From positions 26,034,120 through 26,098,119 of the forward strand of contig CM059568.1 of NCBI GenBank assembly GCA_030386875.1: a DNA stretch of 64,000 bases, in the 5' to 3' direction. The DNA comes from Morinoia aosen. Taxonomy: Eukaryota; Arthropoda; Malacostraca; Amphipoda; Talitridae. Each line of letters opens with the position of its first letter. Position 1 is the first letter of the stretch. Under the pieces are notes generated by a model. The model saw only the letters and a list, made by a program, of their open reading frames with translations, was not told the DNA's origin and searched no databases. The position numbers and the translations under genes are program-made. Below, one piece after another: positions 1-12,013 of the stretch.

Positions 1-612
1 CCAGCCCGCACTGGCGTCGGGGCAGCAAGCGGCTCAGATCCCGAGCTGAAGTTCAAAATAGTTTTCCATCGTGATTGTGGTTCAGCTGGCGGTATAAGTT
101 TTTGGAAGAGAATTTGTTCATGCTACCTGCTGCAGTACATAGCTAAGCCAAATCAACGCAGAAAACTTATGCGAGCAGCTACACCGCCATGGTACAATGT
201 AAGCGACTGAATGTCGGACTGGTGAACAAAATAATAAGTCAAGAGATAACAGTCCAGCGCGCTGCGATGAAGACTGCGGCACAGACTGATGAGTGCGCAG
301 CGTTTGCATGACAAGTCTGCGTGACGGATGACTGTTTGTTCGACACTCAATTAGATTGCTTGCAGAATGCTATGTTTAAGCGAATGTCTCATTTATAGAG
401 AATTAGTTATCATTTGAACCGCTTCAACTGGGAAAATTTTATTTTATTCAAGCAAATTGATCATTGAAAGTAACAACGAAATTGTACTTGGGATTACTGT
501 TTATTTAGGAAATAACAGATCGTCGGATTTGAGTTGTGATCGATTAATATTATTTTCTTTGAATTATTTTCAAAACCAACATAGGAATTCTTCGCTTATG
601 TTGACACTCACC
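1..612. other. unannotated AT-rich DNA
   Basis: Short open frames on the minus strand near 118-350 have no recognisable motif and overlap each other. I see no gene, repeat or RNA here. Confidence 0.5.
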
Positions 613-2180
613 GCATGTTGCCATGATGTTGCCTACATCATGATGGCGTGCACGGCATGTTGCCATGATGTTGACCACATCATGATGGCATGCACGGCAT
701 GTTGCCATGATGTTGCCTACATCATGATGGCGTGCAAAGCATGTTGCTATGATGTTGACCACGTCTTGCTGGCATGCACGGGATGTTGCCATGATGTTGC
801 CCACATCATGATGGCGTGCAAAGCATGTTGCCATGATGTTGCCCACATCATGATGGCGTGCACGGCATGTTGCTATGATGTTGACCACGTCTTGCTGGCA
901 TGCACGGGATGTTGCCATGATGTTGCCCACATCATGATGGCGTGCAAAGCATGTTGCCATGATGTTGCCCACATCATGATGGCGTGCAAAGCATGTTGCT
1001 ATGATGTTGACCACGTCTTGCTGGCATGCACGGCATGTTGCCATGATGTTGACCACATCATGATGGCATGCACGGCATGTTGCCATGATGTTGCCCACAT
1101 CATGATGGCGTGCAAAGCATGTTGCCATGATGTTGCCCACATCATGATGGCGTGCAAAGCATGTTGCTATGATGTTGACCACGTCTTGCTGGCATGCACG
1201 GCATGTTGCCATGATGTTGCCTACATCATGATGGCGTGCACGGCTTGTTGCCATGATGTTGACCACGTCATGCTGGCATGCACAGCATGTTGCCATGATG
1301 TTCACCACGTCATGACGGCATGCACGGCATGTTGCCATGATGTTGCCCACATCATGATGGCATGCACGGCATGTTGCCATGATGTTGCCCACATCATGAT
1401 GGCATGCACGGCATGCTGCTATGATGTTGACCACATCATGATGGCATGTACGGCATGTTGCCATGATGTTGCCCACATCATGATGGCATGCACGGCATGT
1501 TGCCATGATGTTGCCCACATCATGCTGGCATGCACAGCATGTTGCCATGATGTTCACCACGTCATGACGGCATGCACGGCATGTTGCCATGATGTTGCCC
1601 ACATCATGATGGCATGCACGGCATGTTGCCATGATGTTGCCCACATCATGCTGGCATGCACAGCATGTTGCCATGATGTTCACCACGTCATGACGGCATG
1701 CACGGCATGTTGCCATGATGTTGCCCACATCATGATGGCATGCACGGCATGTTGCCATGATGTTGCCCACATCATGATGGCATGCACGGCATGCTGCTAT
1801 GATGTTGACCACATCATGATGGCATGTACGGCATGTTGCCATGATGTTGCCCACATCATGATGGCATGCACGGCATGTTGCCATGATGTTGCCCACATCA
1901 TGATGGCATGCACGGCATGCTGCTATGATGTTGACCACATCATGATGGCATGTACGGCATGTTGCCATGATGTTGACCACGTCATGCTGGCATGCACAGC
2001 ATGTTGCCATGATGTTCACCACGTCATGACGGCATGCACGGCATGTTGCCATGATGTTGCCCACATCATGATGGCATGCACGGCATGTTGATATGATGTT
2101 GACCACATCATGATGGCATGCACGGCATGTTGCCATGATGTTGACCACATCATGATGGCGTGCAAAGCATGTTGCTATGA
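613..2180. repeat. 42-bp minisatellite, about 37 copies
   Basis: A 42-bp unit beginning GCATGTTGCCATGATGTT repeats head-to-tail about 37 times with no spacers. Variants (CGTCTTGCTGG, CACCACGTCATGACGG, TGCTATGATGTTGACC) recur in blocks of several units, so groups of units were copied together. Each unit holds an inverted repeat, CATGATGT...ACATCATG with a five-base loop, so single strands can fold. Because 42 is divisible by three the array is open on both strands for more than 500 codons (457-2091 plus, 550-2148 minus). Those frames are repeat by-products: they have no non-repeat domain and no obvious gene context. Confidence 0.95.
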
Positions 2181-4847
2181 CGCTGCCCGTCTCCGTAAGT
2201 CAACAACGCCCGCACAGAACACCATCAGTTATCAGAAAAAATTCTGCGCAAGTTTTGGAAGCAGTTGAAAAATCCAAAAAAGAATTCCGCTCACAGTCTA
2301 CATTTTGTGTCGCAAGCTCAGGATCATTTTCAAAAGTAGCTTAACTTCTGCCATAGCAGGGTAGTCGTTCTGGTGTTGGTATGCTTAAACGGTCTAGCGC
2401 ATGTTAAATATCGAAGATAGGTGACAATCTCCGAAAACCTAATTCAAATTCATAACTTGAAAATGGAAAAACTGTGTAAATTATAGGGGAATACGAAACT
2501 TTTTTCTGTATCTAATGAAGCAAATGCGTTCATTCTTAAAATATGAGATACCTTTTACGTAAGTTAACACTCATGAAAATTGAGTGTCTATTTTCTGATC
2601 AAATTTTACTCGAGAGGCAACCCAATTTTCCAGGTCGAGGCATTTTCGGTTCTCTCACAGCATTTTTTCTATCAGTAGCTGTCAGAAGTCAGGGTAAAAA
2701 GTTGCGGGGATTAGGGTAACTTTTAATTAGCCCTGGAATACTTGAGTGAGTGGCGTCGATCGACTAACTTGCCCGAGGTCATCTATTCAAGCCAAAATAA
2801 TTACCGAACATTCCTGTGTTCTGTCTAAAACCGTGCTTGCTCAATTCAGTGTTCCGCCAATTGCGGCAGATTAGACTACCCAGAATTGGTACAGCAGCTA
2901 AAAGCCTCGGAACGAATGTTACTTTTATGACTAGGACTTCTAAATCGAGCCACGTTTTCTAATTCCTGTTTGAGAGTTTTTTCCGGAAATTAAATTGAAA
3001 TAACGCAATTGTAGTGAAGTTTAAACACGCTCGATTTTGGCGCGGCACAGTCTTTGGCAGGGTGGTGGTGGGACTAATGAAGCTCTAAGCAGGAATTTCA
3101 AAACACTCCCCGGCTAGGCGACCAAAGTGCAAAAAATTAGCCACATTTAATTGCATAAAAAGTCTGATTGGGCTGTGAATGGAACCGTGAAGTATTCACC
3201 CGGTGGGAACAGCGTTAAACAATTAACTATTCAGCAGGGGACCTCTTGACAGCCGAGTTATGCATTAGTGTATTTTACTGTCCTATTGCTTAATAGAAAT
3301 GGACGAAACGACCTTTGGAAATTGGTAACAATAAACATTCTCCTTAAAATTATTATCGTATCAAAATAAAATTGCAGTAGATGTCAGTGAGTAGTTTAAC
3401 AAGATATTTTGTGAGGAAAATTATCATAGGTTGGAGGGAAAGTTTCTAAATGATACATCTGGTACTCAGGGACTTGACACGCGCAAAAATAGTGCAGGAA
3501 TTGTTAACGAATTCAGAATACCATCTCCGCATTAGTTATTGTTAAGTGAAATAATTTAGAATTGGAACAAATAGTTCAACTTTCGGAAAAGATGATCGAA
3601 CCAATGTACATGCTGCTTGCAAACAAATGTCATTTATTTTGCTCACAATCGGTGCTACGAATTAAAACCTCAGCTAACCTCATTCTTCTCACAACGGAGA
3701 CATAACACGAGCATAATTCCAGCGTTATAAATAAAATATAATTCTGATCAAACAAATTAATTTAACCTATCTTAACCCTTTCAGTACTGACCTTATGTTT
3801 CTATATAAGGAGAAGAATTAGAATTTCATGAATAAAATTATCAGAACCAAACCCCCCATACCCCCCCCCCTTCCCAAGACCAAATTTGATAGGGCTTTAA
3901 CAAATGTTATTTTCCGTTCCTGCAGATGTTTTTTCATTTTTAATTGACAATTGAGACCCTATATACACGGGAATGCTAAGATGGAATCACGTTGTTGTTC
4001 AACACAAATGATTCCTGGTGACATTCTATGAGGTGACTTTCGACCTTGACTTATCAGTAAATAAATGAAGTCTAAAGAAGCATGTAGTTGACTAGGGCAA
4101 AAAAAATTTTTTATGAATATTTTACCGTAAAATTACGTGAGATTATTTACGAATTGCAGGTTAATGACTATTGTAATTTAAAATATGACTAATGATTACC
4201 CTTAATTTATCTATATCCCTGAATCGAAGCTCAACTGTTGAATTGTTGTAAAATTACACTTTCTCATGCTCGAAGTGAACAGATCAACCCCATCCTAACA
4301 AATAGGTTGAAATAATCTTTCTTTACCTGATCGAGCTAACTCAGCATCGCCTTATGTGCAGTGTTTTAACCTCGAAAAGCCATGGAAATAAATTCGGCTG
4401 TACATCCAGAAAACAAACCCGAAAAATTTTGACTTCGTTGCATTTGAGGCGGTCACCCGCGAGGCGCACCTTAGCTCGAGGTGGTGGTCTCGTGCACAGG
4501 CAATACAAATTTTGTACGGCGAATATCCTCAAGTTGTAATAAAGGGACAATATGAAGATGCAAGTGAAAATAACAATGATTGAAACTATGATGGTAAAAA
4601 TCTAGACAATGACAGAGGTGTGTTAAATAAGTGGCAGACGAGTGTCTGAAGCACAAACTTGGGGTGCAGGGCAGGTCACAAGCGAGTTGCCGGCAGATCT
4701 ACGTTTCTGACGTTGAAACCAACTGTGACTCAGACTATCCCGACGGAAAGTCTAGTTATTGTTATTGTCTATTGTTATTGTCTATTGTCTAGTTATTGCG
4801 TCACATCAAATAAATTGGAAGAAATTAGGTTCAAAGTAGTGAGAACA
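2181..4847. other. unannotated AT-rich DNA
   Basis: No supported gene. A homopolymeric C run lies at about 3850-3871. A TATTGT-type simple repeat lies at about 4752-4797. The short overlapping frames at 4341-4550 on both strands have no family motif. Confidence 0.45.
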
Positions 4848-4961
4848 CAGTCTAACTTTTTCACCGCCTGCATGCATGTTTTTCGTTGCCTAAGCGGTTT
4901 AATCGCTTAAATCGCTAAGGCAGCGAAAAACACACATGCACGTTGCGAAAAAGTTAGACTG
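4848..4961. repeat. 114-bp fold-back (imperfect inverted repeat)
   Basis: The left arm starts CAGTCTAACTTTTTC at 4848 and the right arm ends GAAAAAGTTAGACTG at 4961. The arms stay alignable inward through GCATG...TTTTTCG to a short loop near GTTTAATCG. About 48 bases per arm pair with a few mismatches. It could be a tiny MITE or a hairpin RNA source. No protein is implied. Confidence 0.8.
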
Positions 4962-7099
4962 AGAATAATTGGACCATTCGTCGACAACCATTCATTTCAT
5001 TTAGGCATTAGGTATTTTGTATGAATGTTCTCAGACCGTGAAAGAAAACCTACAGTCGTTCGTCTCTTTCCGCAAAAAGTTACAAAAATCAACATGGTTA
5101 TCTTTTCTCTGAACTTGAGTCAAAACTCATCGGGAAGGTAATGAAAAAATGAGCTTCTAATTAAAAAAGTAAGAAGCAAAATACACAAATGATGAATAGA
5201 TGACTAAGATCAAAATGATTTAATGCAAAGATCAACTATTTACTAATTTTTCAGAGTATTTTCTTCGCGGATTTTTGAACGGTTTCGATTTATAAATGCA
5301 TAAGGACTTTAATTAAAATGCGGTGGTCAGAGTTGCTAGAACACACGCAGAGTAAAATTCAAAAATTTCAACGCAAATGACCTGATTACAGGAGCCATTA
5401 GAGCAATATTCTCTAATGTCCGAAAATAAGCCCAACTTAGGATGTCCAACACGATGACTGCGACCAGCATGCTCAACAACCTTGACGCACAGAGAGTTCT
5501 GTGGGTAAAATGCTTATATTGCAATGCGTAACACGCACAACTAAAGTTATAGATGAAAGGAGTTCGCATGTTGGTCGGCGGTACACCTTCCAAGTGAAGA
5601 AAAGATAAAATGGGATGCTCATTTCCTAAAATAATGATGAAATAAAGGTCCGGAAACAGTGCCGAAACTGGAGAAAGGTCAATTTTAATTTTTCTCATTT
5701 GGGTCCAAATTAAACGGTGTAAGGCAGGATGAGTAAATTTGAGTGCTAAGCTCGCTTCACTAAATTGATATATCTTATTCGAAAACTTATTCACTCAGAA
5801 GGAAACAAGTGAGCTTAGACGTCCATTCGCAAAAACATTTAAGATGAGCGAAACTAAATTCTTTGTGAATTTTTACGTCATTCCAGCAGACCTCATCAAT
5901 TCAGGAATTTTTTTCTTTTTTTGCACATAGAATGTCTTTTTTTATTGAACTGCTTTGAACAAAATTTTCATCTTATGTTTTTCCTCTCAACTTGTTGAGA
6001 ATAAGCATGATCATCGAAACGTTTCATATAAAGATTGTTATGTTCTATTTTCTAACACTTCCTTGCAAATTTACTTTGCAAGAAAAATATCCCAAGTGAT
6101 TAACAAAATATAGCCCAATGTATCGTTTTTATACGGTCAAATGGACTGATGAAAATGTTATCTGCATCTTGCGTGCATAATCTTGCAAAAAACTGTGTGA
6201 CTCTTTTCGCTTCTCTCCTTCTCACAGATGCTTGGACGAGGACTTCCCATAAATGGTGTTAAGATGTCCAGCTGAAAAAATAGTATTTAGTACTATTTCG
6301 TGTGATTAGTATTTTCACGTCAATGACATTGCACTGAATGTTTTACAACTGAAAATTTCTCCGTCTCTAACAATATAAATTTCCAAAGTTTCTGATAGAC
6401 GACTACGGTAGAGTCATTAATCTATGTAAAAGTAGCTGAGATTTTCAAACATTGAATGTCATGTGCTTTTATTCAAATATTAAACTCCCACTAAACTTTT
6501 GAAGCGATAAATTTCTTTGCATTACATTGGTATTCCAGCGTTCAGCTACATTTGCCACTAAACAAACTCAATCCGCAATTGTTGTGGCTGCCAGAATGAG
6601 TGCTCTGTAGCTCTGGAGGTTGTCAGCAAACTTTTGTGCAGTGCGTTTGGCCTAATTATCTGGCAGTTAGTTCATAGTGGAAGGAATTTGAAGTTTCCAC
6701 TGATATCTAAGTTTAGAATACGTAGGTACTGAGAGCATTAAATCATATACCCAGCAACACATAGCTATGGCACATCAATTAGTCGTAATTGAAAATGAAC
6801 GAGTCATTTTACGCTTTGGAAGATATAGAATCTTAATTAAGTTGAACCCCTTGATTCATCTCAGATTATTATTTTATGTAAAACATGTGTTTCCGCGGTA
6901 GCTCCAATAAAATATGAAACCATTGAATACAGCTGAAGAGGCTGCTGTGATGTGCGTCCGCACTAGAGCGAGTTGTGCGAGTTTAGCGTGAACACAGCCG
7001 GGCCTTGCTGGCGTGTCGTAGAGATGACCAGGTCAACTGTCTTTGCTGCCAAGCTCGAAAATTTTCAAGTTTTTATAGGGAAAGGTCTAAATATTTTCG
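4962..7099. other. unannotated AT-rich DNA
   Basis: No supported gene. A 152-codon minus-strand frame at 5336-5794 has no motif I recognise and no splice context that makes it convincing. The rest is stop-rich. Confidence 0.4.
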
Positions 7100-7483
7100 A
7101 TTTGGATAATATCACTAGCACCAACATCATAAATACCAATAATAGCATCTTCATCACTAGCACCATTGTAACCAAAAATTTTCGCACCATTGTAACCAAA
7201 AAACCACCATTCTCACCACTGCTCTAAGCGCTTATCCTCTATCAAACATCACGTGCACCACCACTGGTGTAACATTGCCGCACTTATGGTCCATCTCATC
7301 CATCCAACAGCTCTTCTACATCCGCTTCTTCCTCTTCCGCTGATACCAGTACTCGCCCGTTGCAACATTCATTGTTTTTCTAAGTGCCACCAGCACCACC
7401 GTCGCAACTTTGCCCCGCGCCTCCACCACCACCACAGTTGTCCAGCTTACCACCACCAGCCCACCACCTCCACCACCACTCAG
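7100..7483 (+). repeat. degenerate CAC/ATC trinucleotide-rich low-complexity tract
   Basis: The tract is dominated by CAC, ACC and ATC triplets, including a direct repeat of CACCATTGTAACCAAAAA near 7162-7203. Such tracts give proline-, histidine- and threonine-rich open frames by chance. The 149-codon frame at 7253-7702 is treated as a product of this composition. Confidence 0.6.
7385..7483 (+). CDS. candidate internal exon, proline-rich (low confidence)
   Basis: A pyrimidine-rich stretch ending TTTTTCTAAG at 7384 could be a 3' splice site. CAG|GTAAGT at 7481-7489 matches the 5' splice consensus exactly. The 99 bases between them are open and symmetric (phase 1 at both ends), coding for a proline-rich peptide with PPAPPS and PPPPPQL stretches followed by a histidine-rich end. 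That phase symmetry fits a cassette exon. Against it, the region is low-complexity CAC/CCA sequence, no flanking exon is seen, and the peptide has no domain. The protein is unknown. Confidence 0.25.
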
Positions 7484-7489
7484 GTAAGT

Positions 7490-8336
7490 ATCGAACCAGA
7501 CAAAGACGAAGCCTTCAGTGGCGCCAGCCGCTGTTGGGTCTCACGCGTGTTCTGTGCACGCGCGTCCACTGCTCCATCTGACACTGAAATTCAGCTCCAA
7601 ATGTGTTGTACAGGGCGCATCTATTCTGAAGTATGTATGCAAGATGGTCTCAAATCTTCAGTGCTCCTAACATGCGAATTGTCTTTTGTATGCACCATAT
7701 AAGTGCTGAGCGCAAATGCCTGTCACTGTGATGCACTAGTTGTTAATTGTTAAACTATACGGATATCTGTAAACGAGAATCTAGATGATTCTATTCAGTG
7801 CAACTAGAAGTGATTATAAAATTTACATTCATAAATTGATAATTTTCTAATCAGTCATAACATATGATGTATATCATAATTTTGACAACTGGTAGTGTAA
7901 ATTAATATTTTCACTTGTTTTCTGTGATCGCTTTTTGTATTTATACTCTTTAAACATTGATAAACCGATTGGATTTATAGTTCCGAACAAAGAGAGTTTG
8001 GTTGGTGAGCTTCTCAGTACTTTGCTTCACATACAATCGCGCAGAAGAGCACTCTGTATTTTCAAGAGAGCTGAACACTTTGTAGTGGAATCGTCGTATA
8101 GATAATAAACAGATTCAGAAGACGAAAATATCCTCTTACTCTGAACGTTCTTAGTACTCACCAAAACAATACTTTTCATTGTAAGCATGTTTAGTAAGCT
8201 GCTCGTACATGCACGTGTCTCTTGGAAACCAAACAAATAAGCTGAAACATGACCCCTATAAACTCACACTCCAGTATTAATTCAGATCTTCATTAGCAAA
8301 GGACAAAAATTTGAATCCAAATATCTCTTAAACACA
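7490..8336. other. unannotated DNA
   Basis: No supported gene or repeat up to the mariner remnant. Confidence 0.45.
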
Positions 8337-8338
8337 TA

Positions 8339-8929
8339 CGAGGGTTAGTCAAAAAGTTCTCAGACAAATGTCATAATTTTGAACTGAACAGAGATTTACA
8401 AGTTTTTACGAGTTGAAACCTGCATGTCTTTAGAGCTTCCTTGATAACTTGCAGCTGTCTCATCAGTCTATGTCAGGTCAGCATCGAGAGAGGTTGCATC
8501 TCAAAATAATAATTTTCAACCCACCAAATGGCAAATTTCGAGATTAGAGCTAACATTAAATTTTTCACTAAACCAAATTGTAAGCCTGTTAAGATCCTCG
8601 AAGCTTTAAAGCAGGTTTATGGAGAATCTGCACCATGTAGAGCAGTCGTTTATGATTGGATTAAACGCTTTATAGAGCGTAGAGTCCAACTTCATGATGA
8701 CCCACGAGGAGGAAGACCCACCACAGCAACAAATGAAGACAACATCTCTCTTGTACAGAACCTAGCCGAACAAGCCCCCCCCAATTCTACCAGGAAGGCA
8801 TTTACAGGTGGAAACATAGATTACAAAAGTGTATGGACAACAATACAGCTTATGTAGAAATATGAAAGTAATGAATTGTTAAATAAAGAAATTATGGCAT
8901 TTGTATGAGAAATTTTTGACTACCCCTCG
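8339..8929 (+). mobile_element. internally deleted mariner-type transposon
   Basis: The ends form terminal inverted repeats of about 30 bp: the left begins CGAGGGTTAGTCAAAAAG, and the right end reads back as CGAGGGGTAGTCAAAAAT. They are flanked by TA dinucleotides at 8337-8338 and 8930-8931, the target duplication of the Tc1/mariner superfamily. At about 0.59 kb it is less than half the usual 1.3 kb. The interior keeps only the two ends of a transposase gene. It could have been mobilised only by a transposase made elsewhere. Confidence 0.88.
8528..8888 (+). pseudogene. mariner transposase remnant (N-terminal HTH plus last C-terminal residues)
   Basis: The open frame from the ATG at 8528 to 8857 carries the mariner/SETMAR-type N-terminal DNA-binding region: KILEALKQVYGE, then VYDWIKRF and DDPRGGRPTT. 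These motifs precede the catalytic domain in intact transposases of about 345 aa. After roughly residue 95 the frame runs into unrelated sequence. In the next frame, bases from about 8809 code RWKHRLQKCMDNNTAYVE before a stop, which resembles the mariner C-terminus. The whole DD[D/E] catalytic core is therefore missing, and the join also shifts frame. It is not functional as a transposase. A domesticated DNA-binding fragment is possible but unsupported. Confidence 0.85.
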
Positions 8930-8931
8930 TA

Positions 8932-11888
8932 CTTCAGGAATGCATTTAGAGTATGATAATTATAAAACATGCTTAGAAGTCTTCATCTAGACACACGTTC
9001 ATCTTTTTCTTGAAAACGAAAGCTGAAAGCAAAACTTTTCATAAGCTGAAAACAATACACAATTGATTGAAAATTTGAAATGAACATCGGATGAAGGTTG
9101 AATTGTGGCGTAAAATTTTTTCATAAATAAAGAATTAAATATTATGATGCTTGATAATACTTTCCGGATTTCGAGACGCGTGATTGAAAACGTACTGAGG
9201 GCATTTATATGCAGTTTTGCTGAGAATGCGCTTAGATGTTATAATAAAGAAAGATCTATTCAATCCCAAGACAATACTTCTTTACTTGTTCGAATGATTT
9301 ATTCACCATATAAGTTTTAGCTAGAGTAAAATTTTTTTCATAAGCAGTCACACTAGAGTTCGGGACTATATACCAGTTATTAGAGCTCGTTGGAAAGTTT
9401 ATCGTTAACCTCCAAAAGTACAGCGTTATTTTTTATTCTCTCATGGAAATGTCCTTGAAGCTTTACCGAGGTTATGCGCTTAAATGTTGAATGTTTCTCA
9501 AATTTTAAACCTAAGAAGGTTAAAGGACTTTGAGATGAATTTATTTGATTCGTTTCCTACCTGAATGTGGTATCGAACTTCCTGTTGAGAAAGTCACGTA
9601 CACCAGTGGTCTTCTGCGAATAGCGAGAACATGAGAGATTGATCGACCTATGCGAGGTGTCCGTAAATCAAATTTAAAGGAATTATTTAACCAAGTTCAA
9701 GAATTTCACACAGCGAGGATAAATTATTCGAACATACGTAAACAACACCAAAGATGACGGGTGAATAAAATATGCCTACGCATACTTCAGTAGCTTCTGA
9801 CGATTCTCTGAACTTTTCATCTCAGCCGGCATGGCCGCAGAGCCCGTATATGCTCCCCCATCGCCACGAGTTTGCAATAGTTTGACGCTGTAAACCTTCA
9901 GTTCTTACGAGCCCTTCTCAAGTCTTATGAAAATAGTTGGCGCTGAGTTGCTCCACTGAGTTCGGTCCTGCGTCTTCATGTGGACTCGGCACTCACAAGT
10001 GAAGAGATGATTTTGACCTCACAAAGTCTGCTCAAGAATGAACGTCAGAATGCTTGTTAGTGAATGAATTGCCGATCGGAATATTACTTAGGTGGTAACG
10101 CTATCTCGACCATCAACCATGAGGCGTGCTTCTGTCAATACGAAAACGCAATCGTCCTGATACGTAAAGAAGAGACAGCTGAGACCTTGACGAGACTGCA
10201 TGAGAAATGCACAGCTTGGAGCACTAACGGCACATTTGTTATTTCGTAGCCTACGAGTAACGAGTAAATTACCTTGCTCCGTATAAAACAAATGCGCGGT
10301 TTTTTCATTCGGGATGTTTCCTTCTTTACCTAGATACCTAAAATTAGCTTTTATTGTTGATGAAATCAATTTAAAAGCTCTATTCTTGGTTGTAGTACCT
10401 TTTTAAAAATCGTGCTACATAAGAATGAAATAATAGACATGTATTTTCTCACATATCACCCAATGAAAAAGGAGATACAGTACCATTAACAAGATGGACC
10501 AAGAAGTTATCTAAATTTACTGTGCATCTTCAAATTTTTTTACAAATCTTCGGCTTAAAAGAAATGTTTTATTCTAGCTGGAAAACAAGGTACGAATCAA
10601 TTATCTTTGCCGTTAGTAAGTTTGAAAGGGTGAACCTCTAGTAATTTAGATTGCTGTAGAATTAAACTGATAGTTTTTTTGTTTCAAATTTCGAATTTCG
10701 TTGGTTTAAAACAGATTTGATTACATTTTTTTAAGAGAGAAAAGAATAACAATTTTCAACACTACACGCACAAGTACAAGACTGATGAAGTGCTGAGGTT
10801 ACTCGGAAATGTTTAAATTCCATTGTGCCAATTGAAGTATTTTCCTTCTAACCACCGACTCAACCTTGAACACTCGGGTGTTATTTCTTCGGGAGTGAGG
10901 GTAGCCCAGGGAGCGTCGCTGTGCTGATGTACAGTCCAGAAATAGAATTGTGTGGAGCATCTTATATTTCTGGAGCATTGTGCGCTGCCGGCATGCCAAT
11001 GAGAGCAGAACCTCATGAAATAGATGTCTCTTATGGATTTCCGATAAGCGTTCATGTGGGTCGCACACGAGCAACAATAGCCACAAAATAGGATGTGATC
11101 TGAGGAAAATAATGATTGCATGAGCTAGTGAAAAGATTGGATGCCAGCGTAAAATCGTTGTAGATGGCGTCGAGGATGAAAAAAGAGAAAAAGCATGGCT
11201 GGAAATTAAAGAAGTGTAATTACATGAAGTAGAAAAAGTGAATGAACAATATGCAAATGAAATTAAAAGTCAAGGAAGAGAACTGGCGTGTTGCATTGCA
11301 AGTCATTATGCGAAAGTAACAAATATTTACTCAGAAGACAGGAAGTGAAGACGTGAAGAAGACAAGACTTTACGAACACGCTGGGCAGGAGGTGTGCGCT
11401 TTGACTGTAGGAGATCGAGAAGGACTAAACGCGTATGAAGATAAACTATTGACTTTAACTGAGTGATTAATATATACTACATAAAGTTATTTGCAAGGAA
11501 TTTAATAAATGAAAGATTAAAAAAACAGCCTTACTATGAAGTGACGAGAAATAAAATTTTCCACGAAATTGACAGTTGCTTGGCGTAGAATAAGATGAAA
11601 TTTGCTGAAAGTCCATTTCATTAATTGGCATAACTAAGGCTTGTACGTAAATTAATAAAACCTGACCGTGAAGTCAGTTTAGGACATAACGGAACACCGA
11701 GGACCGAGTGGAGTCTTGCAGGAGGCAGTGCGCTAATCAGGCTCTTGACGGCGCTTCAAATAACTTATCTTTTGCTCCGCCGGAAGCCTAAGTTTGAAAC
11801 TCGTTCAGTTTTCCGGACTTTGAATGGAGTCTCAGTGGGAGTTGTTAGCGCTGTAAACTTCCAACAAAATACGAATTTTTCTCCAAAA
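8932..11888. other. unannotated AT-rich DNA
   Basis: Several 60-100 codon frames (for example 10088-10369 and 10799-11121 on the minus strand) lack recognisable motifs and overlap frames on the same or opposite strand. The purine-rich stretch near 11160-11400 has no long open frame. Nothing is supported as a gene. Confidence 0.4.
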
Positions 11889-12012
11889 ACACAAGCCCTC
11901 TTGGCTGAGGTCTACGGGTTTGTAGCCAAACACAAGACCTCTTGGCTGAGGCCTACGGGCTTGTAGCCAAACACAAGACCTCTTGGCTGAGGCCTACGGG
12001 TTTGCAGCCAAA
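11889..12012. repeat. 41-bp tandem triplication
   Basis: Three head-to-tail copies of a 41-bp unit containing CTCTTGGCTGAGG and CTACGGG, with only a few differences. The period is read directly from ACAAG at 11891, 11932 and 11973. Confidence 0.9.
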
Positions 12013-12013
12013 G

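Noticed and set aside
457-2148. Long open frames on both strands coding cysteine/histidine-rich repeats
   Set aside because: They exist because the 42-bp unit is divisible by three; there is no unique domain and both strands are equally open.
7253-7702. 149-codon His/Pro/Thr-rich plus-strand frame
   Set aside because: It lies on a degenerate trinucleotide tract and runs through a strong splice-donor-like site.
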